Part shown: piece after piece, positions 40,349-49,578 of the stretch
Layout: each line of letters starts with the position of its first letter
Position numbering within the stretch: position 1 is the first letter of the stretch
NCBI RefSeq assembly: GCF_032999765.1
Contig: NZ_CP136051.1
Span: 4,192,417-4,256,416 of the forward strand
Length of the DNA: 64,000 bases
DNA from: Imperialibacter roseus
GTDB lineage: Bacteria > Bacteroidota > Bacteroidia > Cytophagales > Cyclobacteriaceae
Direction: 5' to 3'
Translations under genes and position numbers: made by a program
Notes under the pieces: generated by a model
Told to the model about the DNA's origin: nothing
What the model saw: only the letters and a program-made list of their open reading frames with translations
The model's database searches: none

Positions 40349-42808
40349 TCATTTTTCAGCAACCATGTTATACAATTGGCCTTTCTGAGTAGGCAGATCG
40401 TACAAAATCGTAGCCCGCAGCTGCGGTGGCAACACCTCAACCTTAGAAGAGATGATCGGTGTTAAAATCTCATCTATTTGATAAAACAGATTTTCATTTT
40501 TTCCTGATGCCTGCGCCAGCAAATTCCCATCCGACAACTTTAAAGCATTTGGCACACGCAGGCGAAGGTTGCCGCCAAGGTTCGACTGAACGACCAGCTT
40601 CACCAGCTTCCCCTCCTTCCACTGCATGTCCACAATTTCAAAGCCTCCTCTTGCCCGTAATCCGCTGACACTTCCGCTTGGCCAAACGTCTGGAAGGGCA
40701 GGCAAAAGGTGCACTGATCCGTCGGCACTTTGCATCAGCATCTCCGCAATACCAGACGTGCATCCAAAATTGCCGTCGATTTGGAAGGGTGGATGCGCAT
40801 CAAAAAGGTTGTTGTAAGAACCTCCCCCACCGTTGTTGGTGCCCACTGGTGTGAGCTGATTTTGGATTAGTTGATACGCATGATTGCCATCCAGTAATCT
40901 CGCCCACCAGTTCACCTTCCAGCCCATGCTCCAGCCTGTAGAAATATCCCCACGATGGATCAGAGTGGTGGTAGCGGCATTGTACAATTCGGGCGTGCGG
41001 TAGGGAGAAATCTGGTTCGACGGATACAATCCGTACAAATGGGAAATATGGCGATGCTTGTCGTTCGGATCGTCGATGTCTTCCAGCCATTCCTGCAGTT
41101 GTCCATGCTGCCCCACATGCATAGGTGCCAGCCTGCTCCGCACCTGCCTGAGTGTGTCAACAAATGCTGCATCTTTTCCTAAAATATCAGCGGCCTGCAT
41201 CGTCGAACTGAATACGTCGAACATGATTTGGTTGGTCATCGTTGTTCCGACATCCAGTGACGAACCCTGGTGTGCCAGCGGAGCATTCTCCGGCGACATG
41301 TCAGGATTCACCACCAGCCAGTGATATTCAGGATGCTCGACCACAAAGTCTACGTAAAATGTTGCAGCACCCTTCATGGCGGGATAGACAGTGGCCAGGT
41401 ACTTCTTGTCTCCATTGTAGAGATAGTGTTCCCAAAGGTGCTGGCTTGTCCAGCCGCCACCAGACACCCACATTCCCCAAAAGGCAGCATCGACCGCCCC
41501 GGTGGTGCGCCAGATATCGGTATTGTGATGAGCCATCCAGCCACGGGCGCCGTACATCACCTTTGCCGTTTCCTTGCCTGTTTCCGACAGCTCCTTTACC
41601 ATTTGCAGGAAAGGTTCGTGCAGTTCGGCCAGGTTGGTCTTTTCCGCCGGCCAGTAGTTCATTTCGGCATTGATGTTAATCGTGTATTTGCTGTCCCATG
41701 GTGGCTTCATTTTGTTGTTCCATATGCCTTGAAGGTTGGCCGGCTGACCGCCAGGCTGCGAAGACGATATCAGCAAGTAGCGCCCGTATTGAAAGTAGAG
41801 GCTTGCGAATTGCGGGTCGCTTGCCGTGCTGAAGTTTTTCAAGCGTTCATCAGTGGGCAACTCAGCAGCTTCTGTAGTACCCAGATCAAGTTTCACCCTG
41901 TTAAAATAAGCTTGGTAAGCTTTCACATGACCTTTCAGTATTGAATCGAACGACTTTGGATAAGCTGCCTTCATGTAAGAGCTGGCTCGTTGATTTTCAT
42001 CACCACTGATGTCTTTGTAGCTGTTGAAGTTAGAAGCTATGGAAATGTAAATGGTGGCGGCGTCTGCCTCGGTCACTATTAGCGACGTATCATCTTGTGA
42101 TAAGCTGCCTCCGTCGGCTTTGATACTGGTTATGCCTTTGAACTTGACTTTGCCTTCTACTCCTTCATGGTCAATGGTGGTGCCGGCAATTGCCAGCTCC
42201 TTGTCTGGTGTTGTTTGAATGGTCGCTTTCGGCTGGAGGGTGGAATAGGAAGCTTTGAATGAAATACTCCTGGGTTTGTCGGCTGTCAGCCGAATCACAA
42301 TCACCCTGTCGGGAAAAGAGGCCAGCACTTCTCGTGTATAGGTAACACCTCCCACCCTATAAGACGTTTTCGCAACGGCTCTTTCCAGGTCTAGCTCACG
42401 ATAATAATTAGTGAAGTTTTCGTGCCCCTCGAAGGTCAGATGCAGGTTACCCACCGGCTCAAACATTTGCCCATGCGATTTTTTGCTAATAATAGTTTTG
42501 TTGGCCAGCTGCTCTGCCTCCTTTTGCTTGCCTTCAAAAATGAGACGACGTATTTCGGGAAGAGCATCAAGTGCCAACGGATTGTCATTTCTGTTCGGGC
42601 CTCCGCTCCATACCGTGTGTTCGTTGAGTTGGATCGTCTCCTTCTCCACATTACCATACACCATGGCTCCAAGTCGGCCGTTTCCTACAGGGAGGGCATT
42701 TTCCCAGGTATCACCAGAGGGGCTTTTGTACCAAAGTTTAAGCCCCGCATCCTGAGCGAAGCCGGAGGAAAAAACCAAAGCGAGGACAATAGTCAATACT
42801 TTTTTCAT
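40349..42808 (-). CDS. GH95 alpha-L-fucosidase
   Basis: 819 residues with a signal peptide ([16 protein letters not shown]). The N-terminal domain begins [20 protein letters not shown] and [18 protein letters not shown], diagnostic for GH95. The (alpha/alpha)6 barrel includes [29 protein letters not shown] and [15 protein letters not shown]; the C-terminus is a beta domain. GH95 enzymes release alpha-1,2-fucose (or galactose) from xyloglucan, mucin or algal glycans by inversion. It heads the operon with two esterases. An approximate Bacteroidota -7 box (TAATTTG on the minus strand at 42882-42876) lies about 70 bases upstream. Confidence 0.93.
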   Translation of the reverse strand: MKKVLTIVLALVFSSGFAQDAGLKLWYKSPSGDTWENALPVGNGRLGAMVYGNVEKETIQLNEHTVWSGGPNRNDNPLALDALPEIRRLIFEGKQKEAEQLANKTIISKKSHGQMFEPVGNLHLTFEGHENFTNYYRELDLERAVAKTSYRVGGVTYTREVLASFPDRVIVIRLTADKPRSISFKASYSTLQPKATIQTTPDKELAIAGTTIDHEGVEGKVKFKGITSIKADGGSLSQDDTSLIVTEADAATIYISIASNFNSYKDISGDENQRASSYMKAAYPKSFDSILKGHVKAYQAYFNRVKLDLGTTEAAELPTDERLKNFSTASDPQFASLYFQYGRYLLISSSQPGGQPANLQGIWNNKMKPPWDSKYTININAEMNYWPAEKTNLAELHEPFLQMVKELSETGKETAKVMYGARGWMAHHNTDIWRTTGAVDAAFWGMWVSGGGWTSQHLWEHYLYNGDKKYLATVYPAMKGAATFYVDFVVEHPEYHWLVVNPDMSPENAPLAHQGSSLDVGTTMTNQIMFDVFSSTMQAADILGKDAAFVDTLRQVRSRLAPMHVGQHGQLQEWLEDIDDPNDKHRHISHLYGLYPSNQISPYRTPELYNAATTTLIHRGDISTGWSMGWKVNWWARLLDGNHAYQLIQNQLTPVGTNNGGGGSYNNLFDAHPPFQIDGNFGCTSGIAEMLMQSADGSVHLLPALPDVWPSGSVSGLRARGGFEIVDMQWKEGKLVKLVVQSNLGGNLRLRVPNALKLSDGNLLAQASGKNENLFYQIDEILTPIISSKVEVLPPQLRATILYDLPTQKGQLYNMVAEK

Positions 42809-43114
42809 AGGGTGCCAGTTGAATTTCTGCGCAAAAAAAAAACCACGTGCGTGAGTCGCTTATGATTATTAGTGTCAAATTAACACTTTTTTTCTTTTGG
42901 CGAAGAAGATGGCGTGGGAACCTCTTATTTTTGAAAGTATTTTCTGCTGATTGTCAGGAACGCTGCCCGAGGGATGGAGGTCGGATAACAACCTGAAAAG
43001 GTTGGTGAGGAAGCAATATTGATAATAAAAGCGTAACATCCACTTCAGGGACGATGCACTAACTTTGACAGGTGCCCAGGGATAATTTGTTTCGATACCT
43101 AACCAACTTCCTCT
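42809..43114. other. Divergent intergenic region between GH95 and metallophosphoesterase genes
   Basis: 306 bases with an A-run (42831-42841) and the possible -7 box of the GH95 operon. An 86-codon minus-strand ORF here has no features I can support. Nothing else is seen. Confidence 0.35.
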
Positions 43115-44779
43115 ATGAAACGTCAACTTCCTCATTTTAAAATAATACGCTACGGCCTTGTCGTGGCCATTTGTCTATCGGCGGGCACAGGCTTTACCGA
43201 ATTGGCCGCCCAACCCTCCATAGCAAAAGGGACAGTCTATGTGGACGCTAATGAGAATGGCGTTTTCGATACTGGTGAAACAGGCATTGAGGGAGTGAAA
43301 GTTTCGAACGGAGTAGACGTGGTGAAAACCAACGCCGAAGGCCAGTACGAAATTGAGCTGCCAGCGGAGAGCATCCTGTTCATTTCGAAGCCTGCCAACT
43401 ATCGGGTGCCGCTCAATGAAGTGCAACTGCCCCAATTTTATTACCGCCATTATCCAAAAGGCACACCCGCTGTAGCTGACTGGAAATGGTCGGTCATTGA
43501 GCCCACCGGCAACCTGCCTAAAGTGATCAATTTCCCCCTTCTGGAAGGCTCCGTGCCTGACAATTTCAAAGCGATGGGCTTTGCCGATCCGCAAACCACC
43601 ACCGACGAGGAACTCGACATGATGCGTAAAGACATCATCGATGCGCTTTTCGGCAACCCGTATGGGGCTGAATTTGGAATGGTCGCCGGAGACGTAGTGA
43701 ATGACAACCTTGAGCTCTACGAACGCCACAATAGGCTGATGTCACAAATAGGTGTCCCCATGTGGAACGTGCCTGGCAACCACGACATCAACCGTGAGTC
43801 GCCAAACTATGAATACTCTACTCAGACCTACCGAAGTGTGTTTGGCCCAGACTACTATTCATTCGAATATGGCCAGGTGCATTTTCTGGCACTGAACAAT
43901 ATCGGTTTCAAGGGGCGAGGCAAAGGATACGAAGGACATATTGATGCCGACCAGATGGAATGGATCAAAAACGACCTGCAAGACGTAGCCACCGACAAGC
44001 TGATCATGGTAATCACCCACATTCCACTGCTGACCTACGCCGACAACCGAACCTTTCAAAAAGCCACCAACACCGATAATTTCAAAGAGCTGTTAGGCAT
44101 CCTCGGCCGCTTTCAGTATGTGTACACCATTGCCGGCCATGATACCAGCAATAGCTGGAAAGTGGAGATCAATCACACCCATGGCTGGAAGGGTTATCCT
44201 TTCATCGCCCACACACTGGCGGAGGTAAGGGGAAGCGGCTGGGATTCAGGCCCAAGAGATGAGCGGGGTGTGCGACAGGCCACCATGGAAGACGGCAATC
44301 CCAACGGTTACTATATCTTCTATTTTGAAGGCAACAAGGTGAAACCCCAGTTTATTCCGGCAGGCGGCGACCCAACCGACAGGCTGAGAATTATGCTGGA
44401 CCCTCAGCTTTCCCACTCCGACAGTTTATCACAAACTCATCCTCTCGGGCTTGACCGTGGAACGCAACCAGACAATATGTTACTGGTGGTCAACTTCTTT
44501 GATGGCGGCGAGCGTGACAAAGTCACCGTGTCGCTGGATGACCAGCCCCCCCTGCCGATGACTTACGCCGAGCGCACGGACCCTTTTTCCGAACATCAAT
44601 ACCAAAAATACAAAGACACAGACGACGCCTTCCCTGCCCCTGCCATCTCCTCCCATATCTGGCAGTATCCACTCCCTAAGCTGGCTCCGGGCATTCACGT
44701 GGCTGTTGTAAAGGCTGTGGATGAGTTTGGTTTTGAAGATGAGGAGGCTTTCACTTTTGAGATTACGAATGACAAATAA
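43115..44779 (+). CDS. Secreted calcineurin-like metallophosphoesterase with N- and C-terminal accessory domains
   Basis: 554 residues. Signal peptide (GLVVAICLSAGTGFTELAA), then an SdrD-B-like Ig domain (GTVYVDANENGVFDTGETG), the phosphoesterase domain (about 150-365) and a C-terminal beta domain (about 370-554). Metal ligands: FADPQ, VAGDVVNDN, VPGNHDIN, VITHIPLL and AGHDTSNSW. The last motif replaces the usual GHTH with GHDT. Such three-domain enzymes are common in Bacteroidota; substrates are mostly unknown. It is divergent from the GH95 operon. Confidence 0.85.
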   Translation: MKRQLPHFKIIRYGLVVAICLSAGTGFTELAAQPSIAKGTVYVDANENGVFDTGETGIEGVKVSNGVDVVKTNAEGQYEIELPAESILFISKPANYRVPLNEVQLPQFYYRHYPKGTPAVADWKWSVIEPTGNLPKVINFPLLEGSVPDNFKAMGFADPQTTTDEELDMMRKDIIDALFGNPYGAEFGMVAGDVVNDNLELYERHNRLMSQIGVPMWNVPGNHDINRESPNYEYSTQTYRSVFGPDYYSFEYGQVHFLALNNIGFKGRGKGYEGHIDADQMEWIKNDLQDVATDKLIMVITHIPLLTYADNRTFQKATNTDNFKELLGILGRFQYVYTIAGHDTSNSWKVEINHTHGWKGYPFIAHTLAEVRGSGWDSGPRDERGVRQATMEDGNPNGYYIFYFEGNKVKPQFIPAGGDPTDRLRIMLDPQLSHSDSLSQTHPLGLDRGTQPDNMLLVVNFFDGGERDKVTVSLDDQPPLPMTYAERTDPFSEHQYQKYKDTDDAFPAPAISSHIWQYPLPKLAPGIHVAVVKAVDEFGFEDEEAFTFEITNDK

Positions 44780-44858
44780 TGGATATCTACGATGTTCTTG
44801 TCGGTTTATGAGGCAGAAACCAGGGTGGCACTAGCTAACTTTCTGAGTAGAAATAGCT

Positions 44859-44866
44859 TATATTTG
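44859..44866 (+). promoter_or_regulatory. Possible -7 promoter element before the MNT gene
   Basis: TATATTTG matches TAnnTTTG exactly and lies 6 bases before the ATG at 44873, which would make the message nearly leaderless. The upstream TTTC at 44840 is a poor -33 match. Confidence 0.3.
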
Positions 44867-44872
44867 AGACAA

Positions 44873-45160
44873 ATGACCAGACAAGGTATCAATACTGCCA
44901 TTGTAGATTATCTCAGCCCCTATAAGCCGGAGTGGATTGGTCTTTTTGGGTCCTATGCAAGAAACGAGGATACCGATAGCAGCGATATTGACATACTGGT
45001 TCGATTTAAGAAAACGCCAAGTCTTCTGGATCTTGCCCGCATTCACAGGGAACTATCTCAATTGTTAAGCAAGAAGGTTGACGTCCTCACAGAAGCCGCC
45101 CTCAAGAACGAGAAGCTAAAAAAATCGATCTATAAAGACCTACAGCTAATCTTCAAATGA
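44873..45160 (+). CDS. MNT-type nucleotidyltransferase (MNT-HEPN module)
   Basis: 95 residues from MTRQGINTAIVDYL; an in-frame ATG at 44792 would add 27 residues without family similarity. The nucleotidyltransferase signature is complete: IGLFGSYARNEDTDSSDIDILVRF (GSYAR plus two Asp), then KVDVLTEAAL. Minimal nucleotidyltransferases of this type act as antitoxins that AMPylate a HEPN RNase toxin encoded next to them. Its stop overlaps the start of the HEPN reading frame (ATGA), but that partner is broken here. Confidence 0.88.
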   Translation: MTRQGINTAIVDYLSPYKPEWIGLFGSYARNEDTDSSDIDILVRFKKTPSLLDLARIHRELSQLLSKKVDVLTEAALKNEKLKKSIYKDLQLIFK

Positions 45161-45486
45161 AAGATGAAAGTGTCTATATCGACCACATTCTTCAAAGCAT
45201 CCAAAGAATCCTTATTTAAATTGACGGAAAAGATCAGCATTCATTTGACGAAGACTTCTTAACTCAAGATGCCATCGTCCGCCAACTAGAAATAATTGGT
45301 GAAGCCACAAAGAGGATATCGAAAGAATACAGATCAAAATTCCCAAACATTCCATGGTCAGACATGGCTGGAATGAGAGACGTGCTGATCCACGATTACA
45401 TAGATGTCGACCTGAATGTGGTGTGGAAAACCGCTTCTGAGGATATCCCGACCCTCAACAAACTACTGAAAGGTTTGAAAGAGTAG
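45157..45486 (+). pseudogene. HEPN-domain (DUF86) toxin gene with an internal stop
   Basis: Starting at the ATG overlapping the MNT stop, the frame reads 110 codons and has a TAA at codon 21 (45217-45219), after SIQRILI. Past the stop the same frame continues with family features: IDGKDQHSFDEDFLTQDA, IRQL-type helix RQLEIIGEATKRISK, and the RNase motif RDVLIHDY (R-x4-H). Family members normally have Tyr at the position of the stop, so a single base change (TAC or TAT to TAA) would explain it. No frameshift is needed. It should be non-functional unless the stop is read through. Confidence 0.85.
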
Positions 45487-45594
45487 CGCTGGTGGCAAAA
45501 CTTTTTCTCGCTAATACCTACTTTCCACCCCCTAACTACAACCGTTTTCTCTTCCCAAGGGCTCACTGGAAAATAAATCTATCGAAAAAATTCC

Positions 45595-45636
45595 GCAACT
45601 ACTTAATTGCATATATACTTGCAATCATATAGTTGC
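45595..45636. promoter_or_regulatory. Operator palindrome upstream of the arsR-type regulator
   Basis: 16-base arms GCAACTACTTAATTGC (45595-45610) and GCAATCATATAGTTGC (45621-45636) are complementary in 13 of 16 positions. A nested dyad ATTGCA..TGCAAT lies in its centre. It sits 12 bases before the regulator start, the expected place for autoregulation by an ArsR-type dimer. Confidence 0.6.
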
Positions 45637-45648
45637 ATATTGACACTC

Positions 45649-45975
45649 ATGGAAACGAGAAGAGACGTATTTCAGGCCGTAGCAGACCCAACACGCAGGG
45701 CTATCTTACTGTTGATAGCTGCCCAGGCAATGACGCCCAATGCCATCGCAGAAGAGTTCAGTTCCAGCAGACAGGCAGTATCGAAGCACATTCAAATTCT
45801 TACCGAGTGTGAGCTGGTGAAACAAGAAAAGACGGGCAGGGAGATTTATTACCATATCAACGCAACCAAAATCACCGAAATCACCGACTGGGTGGAACAG
45901 TTCAAAAACAACCTGGAGATTCAATTCAGTCAGCTGGATAATGTTTTATCGATACTTAAAAACCAAAAAAAATGA
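45649..45975 (+). CDS. ArsR-family winged-helix regulator
   Basis: 108 residues from [20 protein letters not shown]; an upstream ATG at 45607 lies inside the operator palindrome and is unlikely. Winged-helix with recognition helix [19 protein letters not shown] and wing [12 protein letters not shown]. No Cys pair for metal binding, so it belongs to the SdpR-like, non-metal group that often sits beside SRPBCC genes. It probably represses its own operon through the palindrome upstream. The stop overlaps the next start (ATGA). Confidence 0.9.
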   Translation: METRRDVFQAVADPTRRAILLLIAAQAMTPNAIAEEFSSSRQAVSKHIQILTECELVKQEKTGREIYYHINATKITEITDWVEQFKNNLEIQFSQLDNVLSILKNQKK

Positions 45976-46475
45976 ACACCAACTTACCGCTCGATTTTAC
46001 TGTAGACAAGGAAGCCAAAAAGGTCTACATCAAAAGAGAATTTGATGCCGAATTGTCGCTGGTTTGGGATGCGTTTACGAAAGCAGAAATCCTCGACCAG
46101 TGGGTAGCTCCTAAACCGTTCACCGCCAGAACCAAAGTGATGGATTTCAAAGTAGGTGGGCGAAGATTCTATGCCATGGTCAGCCCTGAAGGACACGAAA
46201 AATGGGCCATTCAGAAGTTCACTGCCATCAACCCGAAAACCCATTTCGCCACTTACAATACCTTCGCCGACAAAGACGAAAACGCTGAAATGCCGGGTTC
46301 CGAATGGGACTATAAGTTTAGCGGGCTTGGGGAGCGAACGGTGGTAAGCATCACTATCTATAACGAGTCCCGTGAGCGCATGGAACGGATGGTTGAAATG
46401 GGCTTTGCAGAAGGATTCAAGATGTCGATAGACAATCTGGATAAGGTATTGGCTGGTTTACAGCAAAAAGGATAG
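45972..46475 (+). CDS. SRPBCC/AHSA1-domain protein
   Basis: 167 residues of the Aha1-C/SRPBCC fold: [20 protein letters not shown] and [20 protein letters not shown] at the start, [20 protein letters not shown] in the middle and a long C-terminal helix ([20 protein letters not shown]). The fold binds hydrophobic ligands; the ligand here is unknown. It is translationally coupled to the ArsR-type regulator, a frequent pairing in bacteria. Confidence 0.9.
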   Translation: MNTNLPLDFTVDKEAKKVYIKREFDAELSLVWDAFTKAEILDQWVAPKPFTARTKVMDFKVGGRRFYAMVSPEGHEKWAIQKFTAINPKTHFATYNTFADKDENAEMPGSEWDYKFSGLGERTVVSITIYNESRERMERMVEMGFAEGFKMSIDNLDKVLAGLQQKG

Positions 46476-46583
46476 AAGATGAAAACCCCAGCGACTAAAG
46501 TTGAAATAGCTGCTCCAATCAGGGGCAATTGAAACGGAAATTGAAAGAAAATACCTATCATTAACTGCGAAAATCAAAACACC

Positions 46584-46964
46584 ATGACAAATTCATCTTC
46601 AAAACGGGATCGAATAATTTTTTGGATAGCGACGGGGCTTTTCAGCGCCTTCATGTTGTCATCAGCCATCCCCAACATCATGTCCACGCCGGAGTGGGTT
46701 GATATTTTTAAAATGCTTGGGTATCCACCCTACATGTTGCCCTTCATAGGGGTTGCAAAACTTTTGGGGGTGATCGCCATACTCGTCCCTGGCTTTCCAA
46801 GGATCAAAGAATGGGCCTATGCTGGCCTTTTCTTCGATTTAGCTGGGGCAGTGTATAGCGGACTCTCTGTAGGTGGCTTTGATCCGCAAATGCTTGTGAT
46901 GCTGGTGCCTTTCGGGTTGGGAACCTTATCGTACGTTTACCATCACAAACTAACTGCTAAGTAA
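46584..46964 (+). CDS. DoxX-like membrane protein
   Basis: 126 residues with four hydrophobic helices (FWIATGLFSAFMLSSAI, YMLPFIGVAKLLGVIAILV, WAYAGLFFDLAGAVYSGLS, LVMLVPFGLGTLSYVYH). Matches DoxX/SURF4-like proteins. It lies 108 bases after the SRPBCC gene and is probably the third gene of that operon. Function unknown; the set may respond to an oxidative or small-molecule stress. Confidence 0.8.
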   Translation: MTNSSSKRDRIIFWIATGLFSAFMLSSAIPNIMSTPEWVDIFKMLGYPPYMLPFIGVAKLLGVIAILVPGFPRIKEWAYAGLFFDLAGAVYSGLSVGGFDPQMLVMLVPFGLGTLSYVYHHKLTAK

Positions 46965-47130
46965 GCAGCAGGCTTTGAAGTGGCGGATCTGTCATTTGCG
47001 ATCTAACCGTTCCCAATACAACCAGAGTGAATTTTGGGACAGAAAGTTTCCGTGACATTGTTTGTTAAGCAAGCAACTCAACAGGCTTCCGCTACTAATT
47101 GAAATCGCTAATGAAAAATCGAGTATTGCA

Positions 47131-48258
47131 TCACCCCTCCCCCAGCCCCGGAGCAGCCTTCACCTCCACAGCCATCACCCCATCTCCCATTTTAAAGGCC
47201 ACCTGGCTCAATCCGCTTTGGGTTAGTCCATTTCGCAAAGTGTGCAGCACCATGGCCTTACCCTGGGGTGTGGCAAACACCTGATCCATGGTATTGACCC
47301 GGCCGTAAGGGATGTCGGCGATAAGGAAGGCGGAGCATAGCTGATCAATGCCAAACAACGAAAAAGCGCTCTCAAGCATGGGCTTTAGCAACTCCCTGTT
47401 TTTCACCCTGGCGGCGTTGGTGGCGAATTCCGGCTTTATCGCCAGGCCTGCTAGATCAAGGATGCTGCAAAGCGACTTAAATTGCTTATCCGATCCAACA
47501 GCGATCATGAGCCACTGACCATCAGCCGCTTTAAAGATATTGCCATAAGGCACAATATTGGGATGCTCCGAGCCCATGCGCTGCGGCACCTGCCCAGCTA
47601 CGAGCCAGTTAGTAGCCTGGTTGACCAGGGAGGAAATAGCGGCCTCTATTAAAGACACGGTGACATAACTCCCTTCGCCAGTTCGCATCCTTTTGATCAG
47701 AGCCAGCAGCAAGCCTTCCTTTAAATGATGGCCGGCCAGTACGTCAGTCAGCGCCACGGGCATTTTTTGCGGCTTGCCGTCCTTTTCCCCGTTCAGGAAG
47801 ACAAACCCGCTCTCCGCCTGCACAATGGCGTCGTAGCCTACCCTATTCTCTTCAGCACCAAAGCCGGTAATGTGCCCATAAATAAGATCAGGCTTAAACG
47901 CCTTCAAATCAACATAGCTAACCCCCAGCTTTTCCGCATCGCCCGGTTTGTAGCTTGCAATAACAATGTCGGCTGTTTTCACCAGGTCATAAAGCCTTTC
48001 AAGGTCTTCTCTCTTCTTCAAGTTGAGCAGCACCGACTTCTTTCCAGCATTCACAGACATGAAGTACGCCGACATATCCGAATCGGAAGCCTCAGAGGCC
48101 AGCTTCCAGCTGCGGGTGACGTCGCCGCCAGTTTCCGGATTTTCTATTTTAATCACCTCGGCGCCCAATTCTGCAAAAAACTGCCCTACACTAGGGCCTG
48201 CCAACACTGAGGCCAGCTCAATAACTTTGAGGTCGGAAAAGATTGCTGTACTTTGCAC
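47131..48258 (-). CDS. CaiB/BaiF family CoA transferase (class III)
   Basis: 375 residues. Starts with FSDLKVIELASVLAGPSVGQ, then FFAELGAEVIKIENPETGGD, both family signatures; the catalytic Asp is in NRVGYDAIVQAESGF (about 140). Class III enzymes move CoA between carboxylic acids through an Asp-CoA thioester intermediate. The acid is unknown. It is divergent from the thioredoxin-like gene with only about 20 bases between starts, so their promoters overlap coding sequence. Confidence 0.9.
   Translation of the reverse strand: MQSTAIFSDLKVIELASVLAGPSVGQFFAELGAEVIKIENPETGGDVTRSWKLASEASDSDMSAYFMSVNAGKKSVLLNLKKREDLERLYDLVKTADIVIASYKPGDAEKLGVSYVDLKAFKPDLIYGHITGFGAEENRVGYDAIVQAESGFVFLNGEKDGKPQKMPVALTDVLAGHHLKEGLLLALIKRMRTGEGSYVTVSLIEAAISSLVNQATNWLVAGQVPQRMGSEHPNIVPYGNIFKAADGQWLMIAVGSDKQFKSLCSILDLAGLAIKPEFATNAARVKNRELLKPMLESAFSLFGIDQLCSAFLIADIPYGRVNTMDQVFATPQGKAMVLHTLRNGLTQSGLSQVAFKMGDGVMAVEVKAAPGLGEG
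48226..48255 (+). promoter_or_regulatory. Promoter of the thioredoxin-like gene, inside the CoA-transferase coding region
   Basis: TTTG (48226-48229), 19 bases, TACTTTG (48249-48255): a close match to the Bacteroidota pattern with ideal spacing. Start of transcription near 48262 would leave a leader of about 18 bases before the ATG at 48280. Confidence 0.5.
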
Positions 48259-48279
48259 GTTATGAGTAGAAATAAGACA

Positions 48280-49497
48280 ATGGCAAAGATAGACAGGTTT
48301 TTGAGCATACTTATGATAGCGCTTTTTTCTTGCCTGGCGGCATATGCCCAGCCACAGGAAGGCATTTGGAGGGGTACGCTCGACATGCAGGGTATGCAGC
48401 TGCCTTTCAACTTTGAAATGAAGCTGGAGGATAATATTTGGAGGGTGTATTTGCTAAATGCTGAGGAGCGGCTGCTCATCAGAGACAGCAAAGTGAAGCA
48501 AGATTCCATTTACCTTCCGATGAACCTTTTCGATTCCTATATTGTCGCTGCTTTTCAGGGTGACCACCTGGAAGGGGTCTTTGTAAAAAACTACTCAGAA
48601 GACTACAAAGAAACCTTCAAAGCTGACTATGGTCTTGAGTACCGCTTTTTTCCAGACAGCGATGAGCCGGTCACCGACTTTTCGGGCAGGTGGGCCATCA
48701 ATTTTACCTCGGAGGACGACAGCATTACTTCCATTGGGCTTTTTAAGCAGGAAGCCAACCGCATATGGGGCACCATCCTTACTGCCACCGGGGATTTCCG
48801 CTATTTGCAGGGTAATGTAAAAGGAAAAAACCTCTACCTCAGCACTTTCGACGGTGCACACGACTTCATCTTTCAGGCCAGCCTGCTGGGGCCCGGCAAG
48901 CTGGTCGGACTTTGGCTATATGGCAAAAATTATAAAGAGGGCTGGTCTGCCACAAAGGATGCCTCCGCCGAAATCCCTGATTTTACCAACGTCGCCTACA
49001 GTAAAAAAGACCAGCCATTTGAGTTTTCTTTGAAAGGACTGGACGGGAGAACAATTACCCACAATGACCCCGCACTGAAAGGCAAACCCATCCTTTTGCA
49101 AATATTTGGCACCTGGTGCTCCAATAGCATGGACTTGTCAAACTTTATCGATGATTGGCTCCAGGCCCATCCTGATGCCAGGTTTGAATGGGTAGGCCTG
49201 AGCTTTGAAACCAGAGACGACCTGCCTTATGCCAGAGAACGCCTGGAAAACTGGCGAACATTTATGACGTCAGATGCAAAATTAGCTTTCGGCGGCAAAG
49301 CGGACAAAGCTTCTGCTTCCATGATGTTTCCTACCCTCAGCCGGGTAAATGCCTATCCTACCCTCATCATTTTGGACAAAGATCACAAGCCTGTGAGAAC
49401 CTATGGCTTTTTCAACGGACCTGCCACGGGAGAGTACTACGAAGTCTTCAAAGAAGACTTTGAGGCGATTGTTCAAAGCGTGCTGGAAAATCGCTGA
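48280..49497 (+). CDS. Exported thioredoxin-like (TlpA family) protein with a single active-site Cys
   Basis: About 405 residues from the chosen start MAKIDRF, which begins the signal peptide FLSILMIALFSCLAAYAQ; in-frame ATGs lie at 48253 and 48262. Residues up to about 240 form a beta-rich N-terminal domain; the thioredoxin domain (about 255-400) reads PFEFSLKGLDGRTITH, then PILLQIFGTWCSNSMDLSNF. Where TlpA has WCxxC this has WCSNS, keeping only the first Cys. It may therefore act in a monothiol reaction or have lost redox function. Acts in the periplasm. Confidence 0.8.
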   Translation: MAKIDRFLSILMIALFSCLAAYAQPQEGIWRGTLDMQGMQLPFNFEMKLEDNIWRVYLLNAEERLLIRDSKVKQDSIYLPMNLFDSYIVAAFQGDHLEGVFVKNYSEDYKETFKADYGLEYRFFPDSDEPVTDFSGRWAINFTSEDDSITSIGLFKQEANRIWGTILTATGDFRYLQGNVKGKNLYLSTFDGAHDFIFQASLLGPGKLVGLWLYGKNYKEGWSATKDASAEIPDFTNVAYSKKDQPFEFSLKGLDGRTITHNDPALKGKPILLQIFGTWCSNSMDLSNFIDDWLQAHPDARFEWVGLSFETRDDLPYARERLENWRTFMTSDAKLAFGGKADKASASMMFPTLSRVNAYPTLIILDKDHKPVRTYGFFNGPATGEYYEVFKEDFEAIVQSVLENR

Positions 49498-49532
49498 CAA
49501 AAGTCACACTGACGGGACGGAGGTTGTCATGG

Positions 49533-49560
49533 TTTGAGGTTTTTTTGCACGATACCTTCG
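49533..49560 (+). promoter_or_regulatory. Putative promoter of the pyruvate kinase gene
   Basis: TTTG (49533-49536), 16 bases, TACCTTCG (49553-49560), resembling the Bacteroidota consensus. The preferred start codon is at 49579. Confidence 0.4.
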
Positions 49561-49578
49561 GTGAACAAAAAAACAACC

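Noticed and set aside
42875-43135. 86-codon minus-strand ORF between the GH95 and metallophosphoesterase genes
   Set aside because: Lies in a divergent promoter region, overlaps the start of a real gene and shows no recognisable sequence.
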